A program made the position numbers and the translations under genes. The notes beneath the pieces are model-generated. The model worked only from the letters and a program-made list of their open reading frames with translations. It did no database searches and was not told where the DNA came from. A stretch of 64,000 nt of DNA from Coix lacryma-jobi var. lacryma-jobi (Eukaryota; Streptophyta; Magnoliopsida; Poales; Poaceae): the NCBI GenBank assembly GCA_009763385.1, contig CM019824.1, positions 150,604,305 to 150,668,304 on the forward strand, given 5' to 3'. Below, in pieces: positions 54,613-64,000 of this stretch. Positions within the stretch are counted from its first letter, which is position 1; each line of letters starts with the position of its first letter.

Positions 54613-54696
54613 TTCATCAACATACGACCAGATCTGACCTGCTCGGAAGACTTCGCGACGCCCCGCAGAACGGATGCAAAGTGCTCGGGGACTAGC
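54613..54696 (+). other. T1 3' end with polypurine-like tract
   Basis: 84 bp of T1 between C1 and the T1 3' LTR, with the close GTGCTCGGGGACTAGC (54681-54696). The G-rich GCTCGGGGACTAGC takes the place of the PPT in this family. Confidence 0.7.
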
Positions 54697-55183
54697 TGTG
54701 GGGATATTACACCTGTATATCCCCATGGCACGACTTGGGCTGCTTCGCAGATACGGCCCAACCAGAAGGCCTTGCGGCCCGCGACCAGGCTGTCGCAGTC
54801 ACCAAGGACTCTCCTGATGACTTGCTCGACAAGGAAGATCCAGATAGATAGACCCGGATTCCTTGCCAAAGGGAACCGATTGTAATCTGTTAGGATTTGA
54901 CAAGTTGTAACCCTGCTCCCCGGCTATATAAGGTGAGCAGGGACCCCCTCTCAAGTCATCTCAGATCTCATTGGATCACACGTCATATTCCAATCCAGCA
55001 ATACAAACCAGCCACCAGAACACATGACGTAGGGTATTACGGCGACTTGCCGGCCCGAACCTGTCTAAATCGCCGTTTCTCGTCCCTGTGTCTACACTTT
55101 GCAGATGTCTCGCACGCCTCCGCCGCTTAATCTACTACCTTTGGCATACCCCATGGTAGACTGCTGACCATATTTCGTCGATA
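54697..55183 (+). repeat. T1 3' LTR
   Basis: 487 bp, TGTGGGGATATTACACC ... TATTTCGTCGATA (last CA mutated to TA). Collinear with S2 and T2's LTR. CCCCGGCTATATAAGG at 54917-54932 is the TATA region. Followed directly by the second GTTAC (55184-55188). Confidence 0.92.
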
Positions 55184-55276
55184 GTTACCATCTAGTTCCT
55201 TTCATGCACACCTCCATTGATTCATCTACCATCATGGGCATACCCCTTGTGGTCTGCCGACCATATTTCCTCGACA
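55184..55276 (+). repeat. End of the T0 3' LTR
   Basis: GTTACCATCTAGTTCC ... CATATTTCCTCGACA. Matches the T0 5' LTR remnant at 4685-4778 over its length and closes T0 behind T1. Confidence 0.8.
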
Positions 55277-55789
55277 CTGAGTGAACCACACCTACTACCA
55301 TCCCACTTATGCTTTCGTCCTTGCTTCATGTAAAAGGATTAACCCAGGAAAGGTGGGATGAACTCCAGAAGCCTTCTATGTTGGTCTAATCCACTCTAAA
55401 CAACCAAGGTGGGACTAAACCCACACAATATCTCATTAATATGCACATGGGCCTCTCATTTATAGGCCTAGTAGGACCCATGTTGGACTAAAGAAGTCAT
55501 ACTTTGTTGTGCGCTCTTCCTTACTAAGGTCCCCAAGTGAACACTGGAATACAACTCGCTTTTAAGTTAGAAGTTAGGAACCTTAGAAGTCCTCTCTATG
55601 CTCCTATTTATCTTTAACCTTGTTGCTACCCCTAGTTAAGTTAGTCCATAGTTAATCTCACACATTTCCCTATGGACTCAATACCTAGAATACTCTCGGT
55701 GAAAAGCTACCGTGATATCCTTGTGCTTGCGGATTCTTCTACATGCCGCCATAGGTGTCAACAAGCTTTTCTGGTGCATTGTTGGGCAA
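55277..55789 (+). repeat. A3: truncated 5' LTR and PBS of an Athila-type element
   Basis: LTR remnant ending ATAGGTGTCAACA at 55763, with the shared terminal motif TGTGCTTGCGGATTC near 55725. The AGCTTTTC that follows leads into TGGTGCATTGTTGGGCAA (55772-55789), a degenerate tRNA-Asp PBS. The front of the LTR was cut by the T0 boundary. Confidence 0.65.
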
Positions 55790-55837
55790 ACATTGTTGTG
55801 TTAACTTGGAACCTAGCTTAACCTTGTATCTTTTCTT

Positions 55838-56823
55838 TTGTATATTTTTATCATAGATATCATGCATATCCATCAATATGTTGCGCCCACAAAAGCACAT
55901 TTGGAGCCACCGAAATTTTCAAAGCATATCCTAACACTTGGCTATGAGTTGCGCCCATGTTTAATAAACATGGTCCAGGAACAATCCTTCTCAGGAGAAG
56001 GTGAAGAGAACCCATACTTTCACCTACAAGAGTTTGAACAAACCTATGCATGCTTGCATATTGCTGACATGCTAGACAAAACCTTAAGATGGAAGCTATT
56101 TTCGTTCTCTTTGACGGGAATAGCTAAATATTGGTATAATCAAACCCTAGGAAGTATGCAAGGAGATTTGGAAGCTTTATGTTGTAGCTTTTGTTTATCT
56201 TTATTTCCCATCTTTAGAGTGGTCGGCCTTTGGATAGAGGTTCTATCTTTTAAATAAAAAGAAGAAGAATCTCTTGGTACGTCACGGGCTTGATTAATAG
56301 TCTCATTACAACTGGCCCTGGCCTTGCTATTCAAGACCTTATTCTTCTTCAACATTTTTATATGGGTCTTAGTAAGGAAACCATGCACTTTCTTGACATA
56401 GCTTCAGAAGGTTCATTCTTACATGTCTTGGATAGTAGTGGGAGGAATATTCTCTTGAAAGCACTCCTTACACTGATATACATGATGAATTCCCTGAAGA
56501 AGTGGAAGAAAAGCTACTTTAGGAGGAACCACATATAGCTAAATCTAAACCTATATAAAGCCAATACAAAACCAGCTATTCCATCTCTCGAAATATCAAA
56601 GGATGAGGAAACTCCAACTTTAGATTTCATACTAGCTTTCAAGGATGACCATTTTACCAAGTACGAAAACACCTCAAAATACATTGCTATTACAATGCAT
56701 CAAGAGTCATCAAGTCATGAACAAATTCTTGACTCCTTTGAAGAAGATTTCCTTAAAGTGACTTTAAAGGAGCTAACATCTAACATAAGTGACAAATGGC
56801 AGAGGAATCCAAGTTTTCATTAG
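55838..56823 (+). pseudogene. A3 gag remnant
   Basis: First frame (55838-56257): YELRPCLINMVQEQSFSGEG, EENPYFHLQEFEQTYACLHI, FSFSLTGIAKYWYNQ, comparable to the gag core of A2 (FPFSLLGKAKQWFY). After a frameshift the second frame (56290-56538) gives GPGLAIQDLILLQHFYMGLS and MHFLDIASEGSFLHV. A third open stretch (about 56571-56823) reads DDHFTKYENTSKY. A plant Athila-type gag in at least two broken frames. No CCHC knuckle, protease or RT before A4. Confidence 0.7.
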
Positions 56824-56888
56824 AAATAATTTGTTTAGAATATGTTGGCACTTCTTAGCGTCACTACTAAGAATAGGGGGTAGGTCTA

Positions 56889-58637
56889 TCCTCAGCAACG
56901 GCGCCAGAAGTGTCTTGTGGGTATTTCTTATGTCTATTAGATAATTCCGCAAGTGCACAGAATATACCGTTGTAGCACTTCACCCGGGAGTATTCCAAGG
57001 TATCGTTATTTATTTTATCCCAAGGGAAAGCGATAGCTAGAAACGATAAGCAAGCAAGAGATCCATAGAGAAACAACAACTTAGTACCAACTACCAGAGA
57101 TAGGTAAATGACTTTTGGGTAAATGGGTGATGATGTAACAAACTCAGTGAAAGATAAAAAGATAACTAGTAAGTATAGCTAGGTGGGAGGACAATGAGAG
57201 AGTATGGGACTCCTATGACTTTACTTCTACTCCTATGCACTCAGTTTAATCATACCAAGGTTTAACTAGATTAAGCCCTGACGACAAGTGTGCTAGGCGA
57301 CGAGCGGACAGGGAGCACAGAGACTCTTACTGTCGGAACATCATGCTCAGCCTTATCCTTTAAATCTTGCCTATAAACATGTGGTGGACTCCAGAGACCA
57401 GATTCAGGGCTGTCACCACCTGCTGGCTACCACTATCTATCTGTGCGACAGGCGACAACCAAAGGTAAGATAATGTCTAAGCACCACGCTTAAACCGTCT
57501 CTTACTACTCTAATTGTGTGCACAACCAACTAGAGCACCCTATAACAAACAATGATCGCACACAGGCATGTTCCAGGTAACCTAACTAGTATAAACTAAG
57601 ATATGACAAACTAAGAGCACAACAATACTATATTGAATATAATATTGCACAAAGTAAGAACTAAGTAAAGTAGAGTAAAGTAATACTATAAGGTAAAGTC
57701 TTATGAAAATAAATAGAAAGATACAAGAGCTATACCGGACTCCTCAGAAGACAGCTTCGGAAGACACGAGCACAGCTCACTACTCAACTCTAACTCCCAC
57801 ACTAGACTAGACTACGAAGAAGTGGAGTAACTACTCTTCACTTGAGCTTGTAGGCTTCCATCATGCACACCTCAAATGAGAGGGGGAGGGCCTCTATTTA
57901 TAGGTGGAGGTGGAGTAGGGGCTACTCCAGCGCCATGTCATCGATCCGCGTGACGTCGATCCTCCTCCGTTGGATTGTAACCGCCTCAAAATGGATGGCC
58001 ACCGTGCTTGGAGGTTGATTCACCGTGAAGGAAGGTAGATTCCACAAGAAGGAACCTTGGGAGGTCCACCAGGGGGTCGGGCGACCCCCCTATGACAGGT
58101 TGGCCCCACCCTGGTGTGTGTAGATGATGTCCCCACTTGTCATTTGGTGTTTGTCACGTTGGAATGTGTCATGATCACTTTGGATGCTTCGGTGTGGGCC
58201 CATTGATCCATGTGACTTCATCTTCTACCGTTGAGAGAAAGCACAATTGTGATCCAAGGGTGGAGAAGCACTTTGGGAGGCTTGACATGGATCATGACAC
58301 GTGGCAGAACCCTGGTGGGCCCATAGGGGGGTCGGGCGACCACCTTATGTGGGTCCCACTAGATTTCCTTGGCACATTTCTTCTCATTGGAGCTTAGCAT
58401 GGTTGACCCCACATAGTAGAGCTCTAGTGGGGCCATAAGGGGGTCGGGCGACCCCCTTATGTAGGGCCCACTAGCTCACTTTGCCTCATTTCTTCATTAT
58501 CTGCATAAACACACTTCCATATACAAGTGGAGCTGGTTATTGGTAAAAGTATGTTCATGTCATGTTATTCTTTCTCAATACTGAGCTTGTTGACGGGGTT
58601 TTAGGTGTATGAGTTTGGTAATATTCCACCGTCAACA
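56889..58637 (-). mobile_element. A4: minus-strand Athila-type 5' LTR with PBS
   Basis: LTR 56911-58637 (1727 bp; minus-strand start TGTTGACGGTGGAATATTACC). The PBS TGGCGCCGTTGCTGAGGA (56906-56889) is tRNA-Asp type, 4 nt away. Left of the PBS, within a few tens of bases, A3-like sequence is found, so the rest of A4 is missing. The LTR has GTAGCACTTCACCCGGGAGT, ATCCCAAGGGAAAG and AGGGCTGTCACCACCTG (57401-57417), in common with A2, and repeated GGGGGTCGGGCGACCCCC palindromes (58072, 58325 and 58438). TATA-like CTATAAATAGAGG (minus) near 57893-57905. Confidence 0.75.
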
Positions 58638-59016
58638 ACGTACTACTTCTATTTGTTGTCAAATTCATGGAACTTCAATTGATGCTCTCTAGAGACTAGT
58701 TGTGGATGTTAATCTTATGTATGCATCTTTTGCTCATGATTTATTTGAAAACATACTATTAACCCCAACAACTATGTTTTTGAAAAATCCCCCAGGACAT
58801 ATCCTACCTAGTTTAGGATTAGTTCATATATCAAGGTAAGCGGAACCATGGTAAGTCTTAGTTTTTATATCTGTGATATCATAGAGTTTGAACTTTTGAT
58901 AGGGCAACCAATAGAGAGATTTATCCATGACAAAAGAGGAACTTAAAAGTAAATCTTACTATCTTAGGAAAACTTTAATCTTTCTTTATCTATCAAATAT
59001 TGAGACAGAGTTGAAC
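58638..59016. other. Unassigned segment between A4 and T2
   Basis: 379 bp, AT-rich, probably more of A3. A short open stretch near 58760-58850 (PTTMFLKNPPGHILPSLGL) is not assignable. It ends TTGAAC at the T2 LTR. Confidence 0.35.
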
Positions 59017-59502
59017 TGTGGCGATATTACACCCGTATACCCCCATGGCACGACTTGGGCTCTCCTGCAGACACGGCCCAACCAGAAGGCCTTGCGGCCC
59101 GCGACTAGGCCGTCGCGGTCGCCAAGGACTCTCCCAATGACTTGCTCGACAAGGAAGATCCGAATATATAGACCCGGATTCCTTGCCAAAAGGAACCGAT
59201 TGTAATCTGTTAGGATTCGACAAGTTGTAACCCTGCTCCCCGACTATATAAGACGAGCAGGGACCCCCTCTCAAGATAGCTCAGATCCATCGGATCACAC
59301 GCCATATTCCAATCCATCAATACAAACCAGCCACTAGAACACAGGACGTAGGGTATTATGGCGACTTGCCGGCCCAAACCTGTCTAAATCGCCGTCTTTC
59401 GTCCCTGTGTTTACGCTTGGCAGACGTCTCGCACGCCTCTGCCGCTCAATCTACTACCTTGGGCATACCCCTCGGTAGACTATCGACCATATTTCGTTGA
59501 CA
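59017..59502 (+). repeat. T2 5' LTR
   Basis: 486 bp, TGTGGCGATATTACACCCG ... TATTTCGTTGACA, with CCCCGACTATATAAGACG as TATA region (59238-59255). The best preserved LTR end of the family. Confidence 0.93.
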
Positions 59503-59504
59503 GT

Positions 59505-59523
59505 TGGCGCGCCAGGTAGGGGG
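59505..59523 (+). other. T2 primer-binding site
   Basis: TGGCGCGCCAGGTAGGGGG, two bases behind the LTR. This is the reference for the mutated PBS of T0. The matching tRNA is not one I can name with certainty. Confidence 0.8.
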
Positions 59524-60640
59524 TGTGTGCTACGACATTATGATCTGCCAAGCGATCATCTTCCTCGACTCCATGATCCTCTCCGAGCTCGACGTCACCT
59601 TCTAGATCGGATCTATGATCTGGACCGTCGGCGATGTTGTCCTTGCTCCGGAGATCGTGGAGTCTGCGCAGCTTCCTGCGCCGGACGCCTCGTCGTCCAC
59701 CCAGCGCCTCATCGCGCCGGCGCCATGCGCGCCAAGATCCATCCGCTGCGACGCCATGGACCGGGCCAAGAAGAGGATCACCGACTGCATCGATGTCGTC
59801 GTTGCCTTCACTCGTCACCGCCTTCACTTGTCGTTGATCAGGCTCGTCGTCGACTAGGATCATCGCGCCTTCGTTCATCGCCGCTTTCGCTCATCGTCAA
59901 CCGGGCCCGTCGCCGACCCGCCCGCCGCCCAAGATCAGATCTACATCAAGCTGCAGTCATCCTCCGCCATTGGTTTTTCTCCGTATTTTATTTGTACATC
60001 ATCATGTACTACTGCTCTCCATATTTATTTTTCAGGGACTTCGCCTTCGCTCATCGCCGACCACGCCCGGGGACTTTGCCGTTGCTCGTCGCCGACCAGG
60101 CTTGGGGACTTTGCCTTCGCTCGTCGCCGACCAGGCCCGGGGACTTTGCCTTCGCCCGTCGCCGTCGTCGCTCGTCGCCGCCAGGCCCGGGGACTTCGCC
60201 TTTGCCCATTGCTGTCCAAGCTCAGGGACTTCGTTCGTCGCGGACTTCGCTCACCGCCTTCATCGTCACCTTCGCCCGTCGCTGTCGTTGCTCGTCGCCG
60301 CCGCCTTCGTCGTCTCCTTCGCCCGTCGTTGCCGTCGCTCGTCACCGCCTTCGTTGCCGCCGTGGCTCGTCATCAACCAGGATCGTCGCCACTTCCACTC
60401 GTCGACGACCAGGATCGTCGCCACCTCCACTCGTCGTCGACCAGGCTCGGGGACTTCGCCTTCGCTCGTCGCCGACCAGGCTCGTCGCTGCCGTCGCTCG
60501 TCGTCGACCATGCTCGTCGCCGCCTTCGCCCGTCGCCGCCATCGCTCGTCGTCGACCAGGCTCGTCGCCGCCTTCGCCCATCGCCGCTATCTCTCATCGT
60601 CGACTAGCATCATCAACCGAGCTCGTTGCCGTCTTCGCCA
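59524..60640 (+). repeat. T2 leader and CGTCGCCGACCAGG minisatellite
   Basis: 59524-59860: leader with a short possible frame (MICQAIIFLDSMILSELD, stopped at 59605), perhaps the start of a lost gag. 60030-60640: tandem units of about 33-38 bp with GCTCGTCGCCGACCAGG and CCGGGGACTTTGCCTTC. The 382-residue frame (59497-60645) and the 227-residue one (59970-60653) are Arg/Ser/Pro-rich translations of the repeat in several frames at once and are not taken as genes. Confidence 0.65.
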
Positions 60641-60990
60641 AATGACTCGCTGACTGCTCCAATCCGTCCCTGGACGGCTCGCCGACATCTCCAACCCATC
60701 TCCGGATGGCTCGCCGACCTCCAATACGTCTCCGGACGGCTCGCCGACCTCTCCACCCGCCTCCGGACGGCTCGCCGACCTCTCCACCCGTCTCCGGACG
60801 GCTCGCCGACCGCCCCAATCCGTCCCCGAACGGCTCGCCGACCTCTCCAACCCGTCTCCGGATGGCTCGCCGACCTCCAATACATCTCCGGACGGCTCGC
60901 CCACCTCGAATACGTCTCTGGACGGCTCGTCGACCTCTCCACCCGTCTCCGGACGGCTCGCTGACCTCTCCAACTCGTCTCCGGATGACT
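60641..60990 (+). repeat. 31-bp minisatellite of T2
   Basis: About eleven units CTCCGGACGGCTCGCCGACC + TCTCCACCCGT. The counterpart in T1 is at 34259-34560, where it starts right behind the pol stop. Here it starts behind the leader array. Confidence 0.85.
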
Positions 60991-61757
60991 CGCCAATTTC
61001 TCCAAACAACATGGCTGATGCTGAAGGAGTCTTAGAGCAGGGGCTACTGCCACCGCCGGACACGTGCATGAGCGCCCGCCCTATGCGCTATGGCGGCCAG
61101 TAGTCCTCCCAAGTGATGTCCTGACCTCTCTACGCGTGCATGAGCGCCCGCCCTCTGCGCTACGAAGGGAAGGCTAAGCTTGGGCTGAGACCTCCGGAGG
61201 CTATACGTCCAGTGCCTGTATGCGCCGGTTATCCGCACGTTCTCCATTCGGTCTTCAAGCAGCCTGACTAATGCCGATGAAAACTCAGAGCCGGGGCTGT
61301 TGTCACCATCGGACGCGTGCATGAGCGCCCGCCCTCTGCGCTACGGTGGCCAACAGTTCTCCCAGGGGACGTCCTAACCTCTCTACGCATGCATGAGCGT
61401 CCGTCCTCTGCGCTATGAAGGAAAGGCTAACTTGGGCTGAGAATTCTGACGATATATGCTTAGTGCCTCGCATTCGCGCCACCCACGTGCTCGACAACGG
61501 TCGCCATTCACCCATGTCACGCCACGATCGAGCCTCTCGGAAAAGACCCTGGCCGTGGTACCTCCCTACGCGTACACGAGCGCCCGCCCTCTGCGCTATG
61601 GGATGCTGGGATAATCCAAGGCCGAACTGTTCATCGCTACGGCTCACGACTACTGGGTCTACGGAATTCGGGGAACAAACAAAACACGCCGACCCACTTC
61701 AAGTTTTGATTCGGTTTGCCCAAGAGTCTATTTACAGACTATCTCCTAATATACAAA
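60991..61757 (+). repeat. T2 GCGTGCATGAGCG repeats and spacer
   Basis: Units at 61060, 61130, 61315, 61385 and 61565 (CGCGTGCATGAGCGCCCGCC, CTCTGCGCTAYG, GGAAGGCTAA), then the shared GGAACAAACAAAACACGCCG at 61672. Equivalent to 34561-36837 in T1 without S3. Confidence 0.75.
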
Positions 61758-64000
61758 CTACTGGTTCCCAGCACCGAACAAGTCTACACCTCCGACGAGG
61801 GCCTCGGCGGCAGGCTTGGCCTCCTCCTCCAGGCGCTCCATCTCGGCCTCCGACGTGTTCACTGCAAAGCCTACGCCTAGCCTCGACATCTCCATCCGCG
61901 GATAATGCGAACGAAGAATGGCGAGCCCATGAGCCGCCACACTCTGCGCTGCCGCCTTGGTGTACGCCTGGAAGCGCACTCACAGGCCACACGCCTTCTG
62001 GACGACATGGTCGCCAATCCGCCGCTCCTTCTCCGCCGGGAAGAAAGGCTACTCATCGATGCACTGCACCAACGGGGCCACCTCCTCCGCCAGCGACCAG
62101 AAGCGTTCATGGTAACCATCGATACGTCGCTGCAGATCTGCAAATTGCATTTTCACGTTTTCCCGGTAAACTGCAAACGCCAAACAAGGGGTAAGACGAT
62201 GACCACCTCCGACTTTGCTTCACCGAGAAGACTCACCAGCATGCATGGCCTGCCACTTGTGCACCTCCTCGCCGGACTTCGCCTTCTCCTCGGCCAGGAG
62301 ACGCTTCTCCTCACCCGCCTGCATCGCCTCTACGAAGACAACTCCACGATTCAGGACTCTGACCAGATGGCGTACCAAGCAAAAGGGAGTATAGCGTCGT
62401 CAACTCACGTGCGGCAAACTCGTCGGCCTTGTCGGCCTACAGCTGAAGCTAGAAATTCTCATGCTCCTGCTGCTGGATGATCTCCTCAAGCTCCCGAGAA
62501 CGTGTGTGGGCATCCTCCAGATGCGCCTCCAAGCCAGCGAACTGGCCCTCGACGCGCCTTACCTCCGCCCGGAGCCGATCATTCTTCTTGGCCATCGGCG
62601 CCATCCGGTCAATGGCGAGCTTACACTCCTCCCCGACCCTCAACAGGTACTGCAGGGAAACGACGACCAGCATGAACAAAAGCCATCCAGAAGTCAACAT
62701 GAAGAGGTGAACGTACTCACCTGGATCCTCTCCAGCAACTTCGACGCATCACCCATGATGGCGTCCGTCGCCGCGCTCGCTGCCTCATCGTCAACCTCGA
62801 CGACTTCGTCACCATTGACGCGGAAGCGACGGACAGAGCGCTTGGCTGGACCCACCTCCGGACGCTCCACCTCCTCGATCTCTGGCGAGGTAGGCGCCGC
62901 TGCCTTCCTCTTCATTCCCCGGGCCCCACGACCCAAGGACCCAGCAACCGGCACCGCAGCTCCGCTCGTCGCTCCGCCTGCCCCAGAACTGGCCCCAGGC
63001 GATGGGGACGTAGGCCGCTCTGCCTCCTGAGGCTTGGGGACTTCACACACCTCCGGCCACTCCGCCTCCCGAGGCTCGGGGACTGTGGATGCCTCGACAT
63101 CCTCCACCGCCCTCGGCGCCTCCTCCGGCATCGCCGACTTCGCCGACCCCCCGGCGTCAGCTACTACAGGAGGGCTCGACTCCCTTCGACCACCGCCCTC
63201 GGTGTCCGGCACCTCTTCGGCATCCGCTGACCTGCAAAAGGCACGAACACGTCATCAACGCCCAACTCCGACCAGAGTAAGAATTTTATGGTTTGCAGGG
63301 GATACTTATAGGCCCGACACCTTCCTCTCCTGAGAGAACCGATGGGAGTGCGGATGCGCGCTACCCCCCGCGGACCCCTCCTGTGGCCTGGGCGCACCGG
63401 CCGCCCCACCAGACGACTTCTAGGCCTCCGGTGCCTGCTCCGGCGTCCGCGACGCCTTCGGCTTCGGCTTCGCCTTCGCCACTCCGCCACCGCGCCCCGC
63501 CGAGGACCGTTGCCCGAAACGGGCACTCAGCGGGACTTCGTCTCCACTGTCAGACTCGTCGTCCGACCAGTCGAAGACAATGCGGCGACGTTTTGCCGCT
63601 TCTTCATCAATGGTGAAGGCGCCACCGGTATCCAACGACACCTTCTTCTTTTTCGCAGGGGCAGCCTGGCGCTTTCCCTTCGGGTCAGCGCGGGCTCGCC
63701 GCCCCCTAAACCGGGGCTCAGGGACTCGGCTCCCCTCCTCCTCGCTGCTCTCGATCTCCTCTACGTCGACCTCCGTCGTGCCGTGACCACCGTCGCTGAC
63801 GTCCTCCCGCGGCGGGTCAATGCCCTTCGGCCACGCCTTCGACGGCGCTCGCGACACAAACGCTTCACGACCCTGCGCCATAAATTCATGACATTCAGCA
63901 TTCCGTCACGCATTTTAACGAACACATGCAGGGCAAAGATACTTACCTTCGGTGGAGGATACTCCAGAGAGTACGACCTCCGCAAATACTCCAGTTTCTT
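61758..64000 (-). pseudogene. Antisense PF04195-type gene of T2, N-terminal part outside
   Basis: Same exon plan as in T1. The exon A end (LEYPPPK) is at 63947, intron 63946-63873 (AAG|GTAAGT...GCGCAG, 74 nt as in T1). Exon B 63872-63310 has a TAG at 63420-63422. The second donor has AT in place of GT at 63309-63308. Exon C 63231-62721 is Pro/Glu/Ala-rich. A coiled-coil exon starts at 62649 (YLLRVGEECKLAIDRM...LEEIIQQQEHE) and has a TAG at 62449-62451. The C-terminus is AYTKAAAQSVAAHGLAILRS, MEMSRLGVGFAVNTSEAEME, GGVDLFGAGN, stop 61758, with a TGA near 61980. Where T1 has a stop, T2 has a sense codon in the two cases I compared, and the reverse. Confidence 0.75.

Larger units (their letters stand above)
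19133..55183 (+). mobile_element. T1: Tat-like gypsy element inserted in the T0 3' LTR
   Basis: The 5-bp duplication GTTAC flanks it at 19128-19132 and 55184-55188, and the T0 LTR continues on both sides. Parts in order: 5' LTR (19133-19356, 26926-27079, truncated), a deletion that removed PBS, gag, protease and RT, pol integrase end (32977-34258), minisatellites (34259-36640), antisense gene (39961-36838), 3' untranslated region (40262-40977 and 54613-54696), 3' LTR (54697-55183). Insertions: A2, G, S3, C1. The 36-kb span is mostly other elements. Confidence 0.85.
4685..55276 (+). mobile_element. T0: pol-less Tat-like gypsy element, outermost host of the nest
   Basis: Reconstructed from pieces separated by insertions: 5' LTR tail and PBS (4685-4798), leader minisatellite (4800-5660), unassigned internal DNA (5661-6259), tandem repeats (14328-15013 and 17460-17720), 3' untranslated region (to 18177), 3' LTR (18178-18453, 19072-19132, 55189-55276). 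Removing each insertion with one copy of its target duplication restores continuous sequence at each joint I checked. No gag or pol can be seen in any T0 piece, which together make about 3.5 kb. It is therefore a non-autonomous or internally deleted element. Its own target duplication is not resolved: CTGAG follows at 55277, and the left end is lost. Confidence 0.7.
59017..64000 (+). mobile_element. T2: T1-family element without gag-pol, 3' part beyond the window
   Basis: 5' LTR, intact PBS, leader with minisatellite, then directly the 31-bp and GCGTGCATGAGCG repeats that in T1 lie behind pol, then the antisense gene. No gag, protease, RT or integrase is found between 59505 and 61650. The left pentamer is TGAAC (59012-59016); the right one lies outside the window. 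Confidence 0.85.

Noticed and set aside
54692..55281. LTR at 54697 as a solo LTR with ends at 55276
   Set aside because: CTAGC and CTGAG do not match. The sequence before 54697 is T1 internal sequence, and 55184-55276 belongs to T0.
59497..60653. Long frames of 382 and 227 residues on + as possible genes
   Set aside because: They lie on a GC-rich minisatellite that is open in several frames and on both strands. The products are Arg/Ser/Pro repeats without a domain.

Overview
The window is nuclear DNA of a grass (Poaceae). It is built almost entirely of LTR retrotransposons nested inside one another: plant Ty3/gypsy elements with tRNA-Asp or TGGCGCGCCAGG-type primer-binding sites, a SIRE/Maximus-type Ty1/copia element with an extra ORF, and antisense genes of the 'putative gypsy type transposon' kind (the family I know as PF04195). 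I see no host gene, rRNA, tRNA or CRISPR array. The species cannot be fixed from the sequence.

Layout from the outside in. (1) 1-3403: a heavily mutated Ty1/copia element on + (integrase, RNase H remnants, 3' LTR). (2) 3404-4684: unassigned GC-rich DNA plus a minus-strand gypsy-type LTR. (3) T0, a pol-less gypsy element of a Tat-like family, runs from a 5' LTR remnant at 4685 to the end of its 3' LTR at 55276; everything between is inside it. T0 carries A1 (6260-14322, minus, TSD TGGCC), solo LTR S1 (15014-17454, TSD CCAAC) which itself carries solo LTR S2 (16620-17104, TSD GATTC), a hAT-like element (18454-19071), and T1. (4) T1 (19133-55183, TSD GTTAC) sits in the 3' LTR of T0. Its 5' LTR is split by A2 (19357-26920, minus, TSD CTCCC, with an intact gag-protease ORF). 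A deletion at about 27080 removed the rest of that LTR, gag, RT and the left half of element G (27080-32976, minus). Then follow the integrase end of T1 pol, minisatellites, solo LTR S3 (35117-36576, TSD GCGTG), a spliced antisense gene with its own TATA box, and C1. (5) C1 (40978-54607) is a nearly complete SIRE-type copia element: LTRs, iMet-type PBS, gag, pol, a downstream env-position ORF and a PPT. Its coding frames are collinear but carry nonsense codons. (6) 55277-59016: remnants of two more Athila-type elements. (7) T2 (59017 to beyond 64000): the 5' end of a T1-family element in which the leader runs straight into the post-pol minisatellites and the antisense gene, with no gag or pol.

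How the parts relate. T1 keeps a pol fragment, whereas T0 and T2 lack gag-pol and probably depended on autonomous relatives. A1 and A2 share the Athila-type tRNA-Asp PBS and are young, with LTR pairs differing by only about 1-2 % by eye. The two points most worth following are in C1 and T1/T2. In C1, a palindromic GGTACTACC-type array lies about 20 bp upstream of the TATA box in the LTR, and a second array lies about 17 bp upstream of a TATA-like box in front of the env-position ORF. In T1/T2, the antisense gene has kept promoter, intron positions and reading frame in two copies whose nonsense codons fall at different sites.
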